Shown piece after piece: positions 16,199 to 22,931 of a stretch of DNA of 22,931 nt. Position 1 is the first letter of the stretch. The number at the start of each line of letters is the position of its first letter. Both the position numbers and the translations under genes were made by a program. The DNA is from SIG454 sp045578465. Lineage in GTDB: Bacteria > Bacillota > Clostridia > Monoglobales > Monoglobaceae. The notes beneath the pieces were generated by a model. It was given only the letters and a program-made list of their open reading frames with translations, was not told where the DNA came from and searched no databases. The stretch lies in the NCBI GenBank assembly GCA_045578465.1, contig JAZNKJ010000051.1:1-22931 (forward strand), given 5' to 3'.

Positions 16199-17050
16199 TT
16201 ATATGGTTCTGTCTGCGATTTTCTCTCTTATGATATCATAAAAATTTCGTTTATTAAGATTTATAAACTTTACCTTGTATTTCGATTTTTTAACCTTGAC
16301 ACAGGCATCTTCCGATAAAACAAAGCTTCTCTTTCCGTCAACATTTAATACCGCATTGTTTCTGTATGGTTCTGAGAAAGAAACCTGAACAGTCTTGCTA
16401 TCAGGAACAATCATACACCTTGCCTTTAAAGTATGCGGACATATCGGAGTTATCATTATGGCGTCAAGTTCAGGATGAACAATTGCACCTCCTGCTGAAA
16501 GTGAATACGCCGTTGACCCTGTTGCAGTGGCTATAATCACGCCGTCGGCGGGATAGTTATTCGTATTTGTTCCATCTATATCAAGACTTATGTTTATCAT
16601 TCTCGCAAGTTCGCCTTTTAAGACGATATCGTTAAGGGCGGTGAATTTTTCGACTGTCTTCCCTTTTTCATTAACCTCAGCAGAAAGCATCATGCACTCT
16701 CTTATTGAATAGTTCCCCGCAAATATCTCTTCAAACATTTCCTTTGAAAATTCTTCCGCCTGGGATAAAAATCCCAGATGGCCTAAATTTATTCCAAGGA
16801 CAGGGGTGTTTTCTTTCGCTACGCTCTGTGCAATTTCAAGGATTGTCCCGTCTCCGCCCAAAACAACAAGCAAATCTGCTTTTGAAAGCTTTTCCGATTT
16901 AACTTTTTTAACTTTCTTAATATCGGGCAAATCAAGGCTTTCATCAACCCAAATTTCCTTACCCAAAGACAAAAGAATATCTATAAGCTTAGTTGTTGCA
17001 ACCAAGCCTTCATCCTTTTTAATATTCGGAATAACAGAAATTCGTTTCAT
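16199..17050 (-). CDS. nadK: NAD kinase
   Basis: Phosphorylates NAD+ to NADP+ with ATP or polyphosphate. The catalytic GGDGT motif is at 65-69 (D67), followed by the hydrophobic LGINLGHLGFL turn; then come NDIVLKG, YPADGVIIATATGSTAYSLSAGG and the TPICPHTLKAR segment, all diagnostic. Length (283 aa) is typical. It sits 18 nt after tlyA and 18 nt before recN, the usual clostridial dxs-tlyA-nadK-recN order. Confidence 0.97.
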   Translation of the reverse strand: MKRISVIPNIKKDEGLVATTKLIDILLSLGKEIWVDESLDLPDIKKVKKVKSEKLSKADLLVVLGGDGTILEIAQSVAKENTPVLGINLGHLGFLSQAEEFSKEMFEEIFAGNYSIRECMMLSAEVNEKGKTVEKFTALNDIVLKGELARMINISLDIDGTNTNNYPADGVIIATATGSTAYSLSAGGAIVHPELDAIMITPICPHTLKARCMIVPDSKTVQVSFSEPYRNNAVLNVDGKRSFVLSEDACVKVKKSKYKVKFINLNKRNFYDIIREKIADRTI

Positions 17051-17068
17051 TTTTAACCCCCCTTTGTA

Positions 17069-17866
17069 TTATTTATCAAGCTGATGTGAATCCTCTATAA
17101 TTTTGTCTATCTCAAACACGGAAGACTCCTCATCGCTCTTTTCAACATACATTAAATATTCAATATTCCCCTCAGGTCCTTTGATTGGGGAAAAGTCAAG
17201 ACCTTTAACAGAAAAGCCTATCTCTTTGGTAAATTCAAGGACATTTTCAATTACCTCTTTATGTACTGCGATGTCTCGAACAACGCCTTTTTTCCCCACT
17301 TTTTCTCTTCCTGCTTCAAACTGAGGTTTAATAAGACAAGCCCCTCTTCCGCCGTCTTTTAACAAGCTATATGCAACGGGCAGAACCTTTTTGAGAGAAA
17401 TAAAGGAAACATCAACTGAGAAAAAGTCCAAATCGTCATCAATATTCTCTCTTGTCACATATCTGATATTTGTTCTTTCCATATTGACAACTCTTTCATC
17501 CTGCCTGAGTTTCCAGGCGAGCTGACCATAGCCAACATCAACAGAATAGACCTTTATTGCCCCATTTTTAAGCATACAGTCCGTAAATCCGCCGGTTGAT
17601 GCGCCAATATCCATACAAACACAATTATCAAGGGAAATATCAAAGCTCCTCATAGCTTTTTCAAGTTTAAGTCCGCCTCGGCTCACATATTCAAGAGCCT
17701 TTCCACGAACCTCTATCTGCTCAGCTCCGCTTATCATATCTCCTGCCTTCATGGCTTTTTGATTGTCAACATAGACAATCCCCTCCATAATAAGAGCTTG
17801 TGCCGCACTTCTGCTTTTTGCATATCCATTTTCAAACAAATAAACATCAAGTCTGATTTTCGCCAT
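17069..17866 (-). CDS. tlyA: TlyA-family rRNA (cytidine-2'-O)-methyltransferase / 'hemolysin A'
   Basis: Family members methylate the 2'-OH of cytidines in 16S and/or 23S rRNA; the hemolysin name is historical. An S4 RNA-binding domain covers about residues 1-60 (RLDVYLFENGYAKSRSAAQ). The FtsJ-type methyltransferase domain has the SAM loop MDIGASTGGFTD (85-96). K67, D152, K180 and E236 lie where the K-D-K-E catalytic tetrad is expected. LIKPQFEAGR (178-187) is a strong family signature. Length (265 aa) is typical. It starts 8 nt after the dxs stop. Confidence 0.95.
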   Translation of the reverse strand: MAKIRLDVYLFENGYAKSRSAAQALIMEGIVYVDNQKAMKAGDMISGAEQIEVRGKALEYVSRGGLKLEKAMRSFDISLDNCVCMDIGASTGGFTDCMLKNGAIKVYSVDVGYGQLAWKLRQDERVVNMERTNIRYVTRENIDDDLDFFSVDVSFISLKKVLPVAYSLLKDGGRGACLIKPQFEAGREKVGKKGVVRDIAVHKEVIENVLEFTKEIGFSVKGLDFSPIKGPEGNIEYLMYVEKSDEESSVFEIDKIIEDSHQLDK

Positions 17867-17874
17867 TTAAACAC

Positions 17875-19719
17875 CTATTTATCAAATTTCTTCAAAATCG
17901 CCGTTGCAATGCTTTCTCCGTCAAGGTTATATTTTTTCTTAACCTCTTCAATAGAGCCCATCTGAATTGGCTCACAAGGAAGCGCAAATCTCAAAATATC
18001 TGCATTTGAAATTTCTTTAACTGCGCTGTATAGTCCGCCAGTTGAAACATTTTCCTCAACAGTTGCAACTGCTTTGCATTTCTCAATATATCTTAGGGCA
18101 AGGTCACAGTCAAAAGGTTTTAAGAACCGCATATCAAGAACCGATGCTCTTATTCCCTTTCCTTCAAGAATCCTAGATGCTAAAAGTGCATCATCTACGG
18201 ATGAGCCGATTGCAAGTATAGCAACATCTGTTCCGTCTTTTAAAATTCTACCTTTACCAATTTCAATTTTTTCATCGTCATTTCCAATGGTTGCCTCGCC
18301 TCTTGGGTATCTTATGGCAACAGGGCCTTTAATTTCATTTACCGCAAGAGAGAGCATTTTTTTAAGTTCGTCTCCGCTTGAAGGCGCCATAATAGTAAAA
18401 TTAGGCAGTGGAGACAAATAAGATAAGTCAAACACACCTTGGTGAGTTTCCCCGTCTCTGCCGACTATACCTGCCCTGTCAATTGCAAAAATACAGTGTA
18501 AATTCTGCAACGCAACATCGTGGAGAAGTTGGTCATAGCCTCTTTGGAGAAATGTTGAATACACTCCGAAAACCGGCACCATTCCTCTTGTTGCAAGACC
18601 TGCCGAGAAGGTTACGGCGTGTTGTTCTGCTATTCCAACATCAAAAAATCTGTCGGGATATTTTTTCGCAAAGTCTGTCATAGCCGTTCCGTCGGGCATT
18701 GCCGCCGTAATTCCTACCACTTTTTCGTTTTCATCTGCCAGAGAAATCAGGGTTTCTCCAAAAATCTTTGAATATGTTACGCTTTCCTTTTCCAAGGATT
18801 GTCCCGTCTCTGGGTCAAACTTTGATATGCCGTGGAAAACATCAGGAGAGTTTTCCGCATGGATATACCCTTTGCCTTTTTTGGTCTGAATATGGATAAC
18901 CGTAAGCTCGTTACTTTTCTTAGCTTCATTTAAGAGAAGTTCGATTTCTTCAACATCGTGGCCATCAGCGGGACCCATATACTTTATTCCAAGACTTTCA
19001 AATAAGCCGTCTTTGATAACTATTCTCTTTACTCTATTCTTAAATTTTGAAAAGCCTCGCTCAACAGATTTTCCTATAAACGGAATTTTTCTAGTCGACT
19101 TTTTAAGACCTCTCTTAAACTTAAAATATCCGGGAGTTAATCTAAGACGATTAAGCTGAGTTGACAAAAGGCCAACGCTTGGGGAAATAGCAATTCCGTT
19201 ATCATTTAAAATTATAATCATTGGGATTTTGAGACTTCCCGCATGGTTAAGGGCTTCATAAGCCATTCCTCCTGTCATGGCGCCGTCTCCGATAACCGCC
19301 ACCACAACTCCTTCTTCTCCTGAAAGCTTCTTTGCTGTTGCAATTCCCAAGGCAGCGGAAATTGAGGTTGAGCTGTGCCCTGTATTAAAGCTGTCAGTCT
19401 CACTTTCAGAGGTTTTAGGGAAGCCTGAAAGACCATCCATTTTTCTAAGATTATCAAAATCGTTTTTTCTGCCTGTGAAGATTTTATGGACATAAGATTG
19501 ATGTCCCACATCCCATACAATTTTATCAGTTTCAAGGTTTAAAGAGCGATGCAAAGCAACAGTAAGTTCAACTGCACCAAGGTTTGATGCAAGATGTCCT
19601 CCTGTTTTGGAAACCTTTTCAATTAAAAACTCTCTTACCTCTTGGCAAAGCTCATTAATCTCCGAATTATTCAGAGCTTTTAAGTCGCTTGATGTGTTGA
19701 TTTTATCAAGAATTTTCAT
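17875..19719 (-). CDS. dxs: 1-deoxy-D-xylulose-5-phosphate synthase
   Basis: Thiamine-diphosphate enzyme joining pyruvate and glyceraldehyde-3-phosphate, the first step of the MEP isoprenoid pathway. GGHLASNLG (40-48) has the conserved H42. The ThDP-binding GDGAMTGG (144-151) ends in LNDN (171-174). The pyrimidine-domain glutamate is E365 in VGIAEQHAVTFSAG, and the C-terminal transketolase domain is complete. Length (614 aa) is usual for Firmicutes. The ATG gives the standard family N-terminus (MKILDKIN), but its ribosome site is poor, with no clear AGGAGG within reach. It is the first gene of a long operon, behind a consensus promoter about 40 nt upstream. Confidence 0.97.
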   Translation of the reverse strand: MKILDKINTSSDLKALNNSEINELCQEVREFLIEKVSKTGGHLASNLGAVELTVALHRSLNLETDKIVWDVGHQSYVHKIFTGRKNDFDNLRKMDGLSGFPKTSESETDSFNTGHSSTSISAALGIATAKKLSGEEGVVVAVIGDGAMTGGMAYEALNHAGSLKIPMIIILNDNGIAISPSVGLLSTQLNRLRLTPGYFKFKRGLKKSTRKIPFIGKSVERGFSKFKNRVKRIVIKDGLFESLGIKYMGPADGHDVEEIELLLNEAKKSNELTVIHIQTKKGKGYIHAENSPDVFHGISKFDPETGQSLEKESVTYSKIFGETLISLADENEKVVGITAAMPDGTAMTDFAKKYPDRFFDVGIAEQHAVTFSAGLATRGMVPVFGVYSTFLQRGYDQLLHDVALQNLHCIFAIDRAGIVGRDGETHQGVFDLSYLSPLPNFTIMAPSSGDELKKMLSLAVNEIKGPVAIRYPRGEATIGNDDEKIEIGKGRILKDGTDVAILAIGSSVDDALLASRILEGKGIRASVLDMRFLKPFDCDLALRYIEKCKAVATVEENVSTGGLYSAVKEISNADILRFALPCEPIQMGSIEEVKKKYNLDGESIATAILKKFDK

Positions 19720-19760
19720 CGCACTTTATCGCTTTCTTTTGTGTATAATCTAACTATTTT

Positions 19761-19789
19761 ATTATAACCTATTTTTTTTATAATGTCAA
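19761..19789 (-). promoter_or_regulatory. Consensus sigma-A promoter for the dxs-to-ftsY operon
   Basis: On the minus strand TTGACA (19784-19789), a 17-nt spacer and TATAAT (19761-19766). Both boxes match consensus exactly. It serves dxs and probably the seven tightly packed genes after it, because I see no terminator before 7697. Confidence 0.92.
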
Positions 19790-19790
19790 C

Positions 19791-19822
19791 AAAATAAACA
19801 CCCCGTTTGGGGTGTTTATTTT
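19791..19822. terminator. Intrinsic terminator after the acyl-CoA synthetase fusion gene
   Basis: A perfect 14-bp stem (AAAATAAACACCCC with GGGGTGTTTATTTT, loop of 4 nt) lies 18 nt past the stop of the fusion gene. It separates that transcript from dxs and is only one base away from the dxs -35 box. Confidence 0.88.
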
Positions 19823-19840
19823 ATATGAATTTTTATATTC

Positions 19841-22132
19841 TTAGAGTAAATTTCTCTGTATTTTTCCGCTTACTGTTTTAGGGAGACTTTCCTTAAATTC
19901 AACAATTCGCGGATACTTATACGGAGCTGTTTTCTCCTTAACATATGTCTGAATTTCCTTTTTAAGTTCCTCGGTTGGCTCTGTTCCATCAACGAGCACA
20001 ATGCTAGCCTTAACAATCTGACCTCTTACTTCGTCAGGAACAGGAGAAACACCGCACTCTAATACATACGGAAGTTCCATAATAACGCTTTCAATTTCAA
20101 ATGGTCCTATTCTGTACCCTGATGACTTAATAACATCGTCAGCTCGGCCAACATACCAATAGAAACCATCTTCATCTCGCCAAGCAACATCGCCCGTATG
20201 ATAATAGCCGTCATGCCAAACCTCTGCGGTTTTATCAGGAGCATTATAATATCCTGTAAACAACCCGCAAGGAGCACCGTCTTTAACATTGATAACAATT
20301 TCGCCGTTTTCGGATGTCTTAACAGGATTTCCGTCGGAATCCACAAGAGCAACATCGTAGATAGGTGCAGGCTTACCCATCGAGCCAATCTTATGAGGCG
20401 CGCCTACCATATTTCCTATAATCATTGTACTTTCTGTCTGTCCAAAGCCTTCAATAATTTGAAGTCCTGTTGCCTTTTCAAATTGTCTGTAAACCTCCGG
20501 GTTTAAGGCTTCTCCTGCTGTTGACATATGCTTAACAGATGAAAAATCGTATTTTGATATATCCTGCTTAATCATCATTCTAAGCATTGTCGGCGGAGCA
20601 CAGAAGGTTGTTATCTGATACTTTGCAAACATAGGAAGTATATCTGCTGCGTCAAAACGGTCAAAGTCATAAACAAAGGTTGCCGCTTCGCAGAGCCATT
20701 GTCCGTAAAGCTTACCCCACATTGCCTTTGCCCAGCCTGTGTCGGAAATTGTAAAATGAAGTCCGTCAGGGTCAACATTATGCCAATACTTTGCAGTATG
20801 GAAATGTCCTAAGGCATACTTATAGTTATGAGCCGCGATTTTAGGATATCCAGTTGTTCCGGATGTGAAGAACATAAGCATTAAATCGTCTCCGCCCGGA
20901 GCATCTTCTTCTCGCTTATAGTGAGTGCTGTAACGGGTATATTCCTCGTCAAAATCACGCCATCCTTCTCTTTGTCCGCCAACTAAAAGCTTTGTGGTAA
21001 GTTCAGGACAGTTTGCAGCCGCAATATCAACCTGATTAGCAGTTTCGCCGTCAGCAGTACAAATTATTGCGCTTACGCCTGCACTCTTAAAACGATACTC
21101 AAAATCGTGTTCCTGAAGTTGATTTGTTGCAGGGATTGCAATCGCACCAAGCTTGTTAAGGCCCAGCATTGCAAACCAGAACTGATAATGACGCTTTAAA
21201 ACAAGCATAACTCTGTCGCCTTTTTTAATACCCAAGGTCTTAAAATAGTTAGCGCACTGGTTAGAGGCTTTTTTCATATCCTTGAAAGTAAATCTTCTTT
21301 CAACCTTATCCTTTGAAATGTGGAGCATAGCAAGTTTTTCAGGCTCTTTTTTGGCAAGAGCATCCACCAAATCAAAGGCAAAGTTGAAGTTTTCTGTATT
21401 CTTAAACTTAATTGAGGTTGGAGTTCCGTTTTCGTTTTCAGTAACATCAATATATTTTCTGTAAATTCTGTCTTTTTCGTCTTTTCTTGCCGTTCCCACA
21501 GGAGCCGCAACCACCTGTCTGAGCTCTTTATCGGTCATAGGCTCGCCTTTAGCGTTTAAAACAATGGCATAGAAAAAGCAATCTTTTCCATTTACGGCAA
21601 CCATACCGTGAGGAGTATCACTATCGTAGTATATGCTGTCTCCGGGGCCTAAAACTTCCTTATGCTCACCAACTTGAACCATAAGATGCCCCTCGATAAC
21701 GATATCACATTCCTGTCCCTCATGAGTTGTAAGCTCTATATCACGAGTCTGCGCTTCTTCATCGTAAACGCTATGAACATAAAGAGGCTCGGCAATTCTA
21801 TTTTGAAAAGCGTATGCCATATTATAGTATGTCATCCCGTGCGCTTTTCCGATTTTCTGTCCTGAACCTGAGCGTGTTACTGTATAGGATTTAAGCTTAG
21901 GGCTATATCCTTCAATAATGTCCGTAACATTGACACGAAGAGCCGCAGCGCATCTGTATATGAACGCAAAGTTAAGATCGCTTACGCCGTTTTCACAGTT
22001 TTGATATTCTGTAGCAGAAACGCCTGTTTTGCTCGCCATATCTTCAATTGAAATGTTTTCAATTTCACGAAGTTCTTTAATACGGCCGGCCATTTCCTTG
22101 ATTTTCAAATCAAGCCCTGTCATTTGTTCCAT
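19841..22132 (-). CDS. XRE helix-turn-helix + cupin + acyl-CoA synthetase (MACS-type) fusion
   Basis: A 763-aa three-part protein. Residues about 11-74 are an XRE-type helix-turn-helix (IKELREIENISIEDMA...). Residues about 113-193 are a cupin with H137 in THEGQE and H175. From about 245 it is an ANL-superfamily acyl-CoA synthetase: A3 loop FFTSGTTGYPK (421-431), EGFGQTES (561-568), YHTGD (644-648), GRADDVIKSSGYRIGP (662-677) and the catalytic lysine K756 in SGKIQ, seven residues from the end. The ISDTGWAKAMWGKLYGQW block points to the medium-chain/branched-chain acyl (MACS) type, which makes acyl-CoA from acid, ATP and CoA; the substrate cannot be read from sequence. The HTH and cupin may sense the ligand and bind DNA, or only act as a regulatory lobe. 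AAAGGAGA (22141-22148) fixes the start. Expression is under the T-box leader at 22133-22430. Confidence 0.93.
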   Translation of the reverse strand: MEQMTGLDLKIKEMAGRIKELREIENISIEDMASKTGVSATEYQNCENGVSDLNFAFIYRCAAALRVNVTDIIEGYSPKLKSYTVTRSGSGQKIGKAHGMTYYNMAYAFQNRIAEPLYVHSVYDEEAQTRDIELTTHEGQECDIVIEGHLMVQVGEHKEVLGPGDSIYYDSDTPHGMVAVNGKDCFFYAIVLNAKGEPMTDKELRQVVAAPVGTARKDEKDRIYRKYIDVTENENGTPTSIKFKNTENFNFAFDLVDALAKKEPEKLAMLHISKDKVERRFTFKDMKKASNQCANYFKTLGIKKGDRVMLVLKRHYQFWFAMLGLNKLGAIAIPATNQLQEHDFEYRFKSAGVSAIICTADGETANQVDIAAANCPELTTKLLVGGQREGWRDFDEEYTRYSTHYKREEDAPGGDDLMLMFFTSGTTGYPKIAAHNYKYALGHFHTAKYWHNVDPDGLHFTISDTGWAKAMWGKLYGQWLCEAATFVYDFDRFDAADILPMFAKYQITTFCAPPTMLRMMIKQDISKYDFSSVKHMSTAGEALNPEVYRQFEKATGLQIIEGFGQTESTMIIGNMVGAPHKIGSMGKPAPIYDVALVDSDGNPVKTSENGEIVINVKDGAPCGLFTGYYNAPDKTAEVWHDGYYHTGDVAWRDEDGFYWYVGRADDVIKSSGYRIGPFEIESVIMELPYVLECGVSPVPDEVRGQIVKASIVLVDGTEPTEELKKEIQTYVKEKTAPYKYPRIVEFKESLPKTVSGKIQRNLL

Positions 22133-22430
22133 TTCTATCTTCTCCTTTATGAGGGACTAAAAAAACACCCGTCCCAAAGTTTTCTTTGAGACGAGTGTAA
22201 AACTTCTTCACCCGCGGTACCACTCAAATTGCGGAATTTCCGCCACTCTTGGGGTCCATCAACCCCTATGCTTTAACGCAGCAATCACGGAGAGGTTCTA
22301 CTGATCTAACGACTTTCTTCCTCTCGGCTCGGAAGCTACAAACATAAAAACTGTTCCTCAGGCTCGCACCAACCGCCATCTCTCTTCAGGGCATATTTTT
22401 ACGCACTCTTCGTCAATGCCTTTATACTTT
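22133..22430 (-). promoter_or_regulatory. T-box riboswitch leader, specifier probably GUA (valine)
   Basis: Read on the minus strand. Stem I has an upper helix of nine pairs (22396-22404 with 22342-22350) and the conserved AGAGAG bulge with a GGCGGUUGGUGCGAGCC distal arm (about 22361-22387). By alignment to T-box leaders I remember, the specifier codon is GUA at 22337-22339, in GUAGCUUCCGAG where Ile leaders have AUCACUUUCGAG. The linker has CAGUAGAACC and a GGGGUU/GACCCC hairpin. The T-box core GAGUGGUACCGCGGG is at 22211-22225; the UGGU bulge would pair with an ACCA tRNA end, and GAGUG can pair with CACUC of the terminator to form the antiterminator. Uncharged tRNA should allow read-through into the acyl-CoA synthetase fusion. 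T-box identity is certain; the valine assignment is moderate, since the loop-E GAA before the specifier is not canonical. Confidence 0.93.
22159..22198 (-). terminator. Regulated terminator of the T-box leader
   Basis: On the minus strand a 15-bp stem (22184-22198 with 22165-22179, loop of 4 nt) is followed by a run of seven T. Its 5' arm contains the CACUC needed for the competing antiterminator, so it is the switchable terminator. Confidence 0.93.
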
Positions 22431-22434
22431 TAAG

Positions 22435-22463
22435 ATTATACCATATGAATTTTTGTTTGTCAA
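22435..22463 (-). promoter_or_regulatory. Consensus sigma-A promoter for the T-box transcript
   Basis: On the minus strand TTGACA (22458-22463), a 17-nt spacer and TATAAT (22435-22440). Both boxes are perfect, as expected for a gene controlled by attenuation rather than at initiation. It begins 28 nt after the purC stop. Confidence 0.92.
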
Positions 22464-22491
22464 CAAATTTTGCACTATTTCGCAAATTGTC

Positions 22492-22931
22492 TTATCTGTT
22501 TAAGATAAGCTTTGTAAGTTCAACCGGGTCAACAATTTCGTCCCCTTTATAAACTCTCATATTACCGGATGCAATTTCGTCAATTAAGATAACTTCGCCG
22601 TTGTTATAACCAAATTCAAACTTGATATCCCAAAGGTCAAGTCCAATCTTTTTAAGGTCATCAGCAACAATTTTTGTTATTTTAAGAGTCTGCTCTTTCA
22701 TACTTTCAAACATCTCCGGTGTTATAACGCCAAGAGCAGCAAGACCTTCGCCTGTTACAAGAGGGTCACCCTTTTCGTCATTCTTAAATGTGCATTCAAC
22801 ATATCCACCTTCAAGTCTTGTTCCGTCTTCAATATATTCGCCATATCTTCTTATAAAGCTACCTGTTGCTACAAGACGACAGATAACTTCAAGACCATGA
22901 CCAAAAACAGTTGCAGGAAGAACTTCCATTG
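22492..22931 (-). CDS. purC: SAICAR synthetase PurC, C-terminal part (cut by window edge)
   Basis: Joins aspartate to CAIR in purine synthesis, giving SAICAR. Only the last 145 or so residues are in the window; the frame stays open to the edge, and the first visible methionine is an internal one (family motif MEVLP). Visible family segments are CRLVATGSFIRRYG, TRLEGGYVECTFKNDEKGDPL, a helix ITPEMFESMKEQTLKI, WDIKFEFGYNNGEVILIDEI, and the end PVELTKLILNR. After DEI it reads ASGNMRVYKGDE instead of the usual SPDTCRFWD, so it belongs to a variant type. No convincing terminator follows; the T-box promoter lies directly downstream. Confidence 0.9.
   Translation of the reverse strand, partial: MEVLPATVFGHGLEVICRLVATGSFIRRYGEYIEDGTRLEGGYVECTFKNDEKGDPLVTGEGLAALGVITPEMFESMKEQTLKITKIVADDLKKIGLDLWDIKFEFGYNNGEVILIDEIASGNMRVYKGDEIVDPVELTKLILNR

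Noticed and set aside
22330..22345. Other T-box specifier readings (UUU Phe, UGU Cys, AGC Ser)
   Set aside because: Only GUA falls in register with the GC-UUCC-GAG block that follows the specifier in leaders I remember. I keep valine as moderate confidence because the bases before it are not canonical.
22491..22509. 7-bp hairpin overlapping the purC stop as a terminator
   Set aside because: On the minus strand it is followed by ACAATTTGCG, with no T-run, so it does not qualify as an intrinsic terminator.

Overview
The window comes from an AT-rich Firmicute (Bacillota), most likely a Clostridia-class anaerobe. The evidence is the dprA-topA pair, a folate-dependent trmFO, a smc-ftsY pair, a dxs-tlyA-nadK-recN run, a T-box leader, sigma-A type promoters and strong AAGGAG ribosome sites. 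I cannot name the genus. No tRNA, rRNA, CRISPR array, insertion sequence with a transposase, or phage gene is visible.

Layout. (1) 2-4036, plus strand: a TrmH/SpoU-family RNA methyltransferase, dprA and topA, closely spaced like an operon. (2) 4037-4444: no gene. A 312-bp element (4040-4351) has 37-bp terminal inverted repeats and an internal terminator-like hairpin, and is followed by the rpmE terminator. (3) 4445-6245, minus strand: rpmE (L31), aroQ, a half-length EPSP-synthase-like protein placed directly before aroQ, and a small protein with two identically spaced zinc ribbons. This block lies between topA and trmFO, which are adjacent in many Firmicutes. (4) 6368-7666, plus strand: trmFO with its own promoter and terminator. 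(5) 7698-19719, minus strand: about 12 kb of almost gapless genes, dxs-tlyA-nadK-recN-rseC-ABC-F-smc-ftsY, behind one consensus promoter (TTGACA-17-TATAAT) at 19761-19789. (6) 19841-22470, minus strand: a promoter and full T-box riboswitch leader controlling a 763-aa fusion of an XRE helix-turn-helix, a cupin and a medium/branched-chain acyl-CoA synthetase. (7) 22492-22931: the 3' part of purC, cut by the window edge.

Most of the window is housekeeping: RNA modification (TrmH, TrmFO, TlyA), DNA topology, segregation and repair (TopA, SMC, RecN, DprA), membrane targeting (FtsY), isoprenoid precursors (Dxs), NADP (NadK), shikimate pathway (AroQ) and purines (PurC).

The most interesting part is the T-box. 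By my alignment to remembered T-box leaders its specifier reads GUA (valine), yet it controls an acyl-CoA ligase rather than an aminoacyl-tRNA synthetase or a classical biosynthetic gene. The idea this suggests is that uncharged tRNA-Val switches on isobutyrate activation, so that valine can be made by reductive carboxylation of isobutyryl-CoA. Second are the structured inverted-repeat element after topA and the active-site-less EPSP-synthase half protein.
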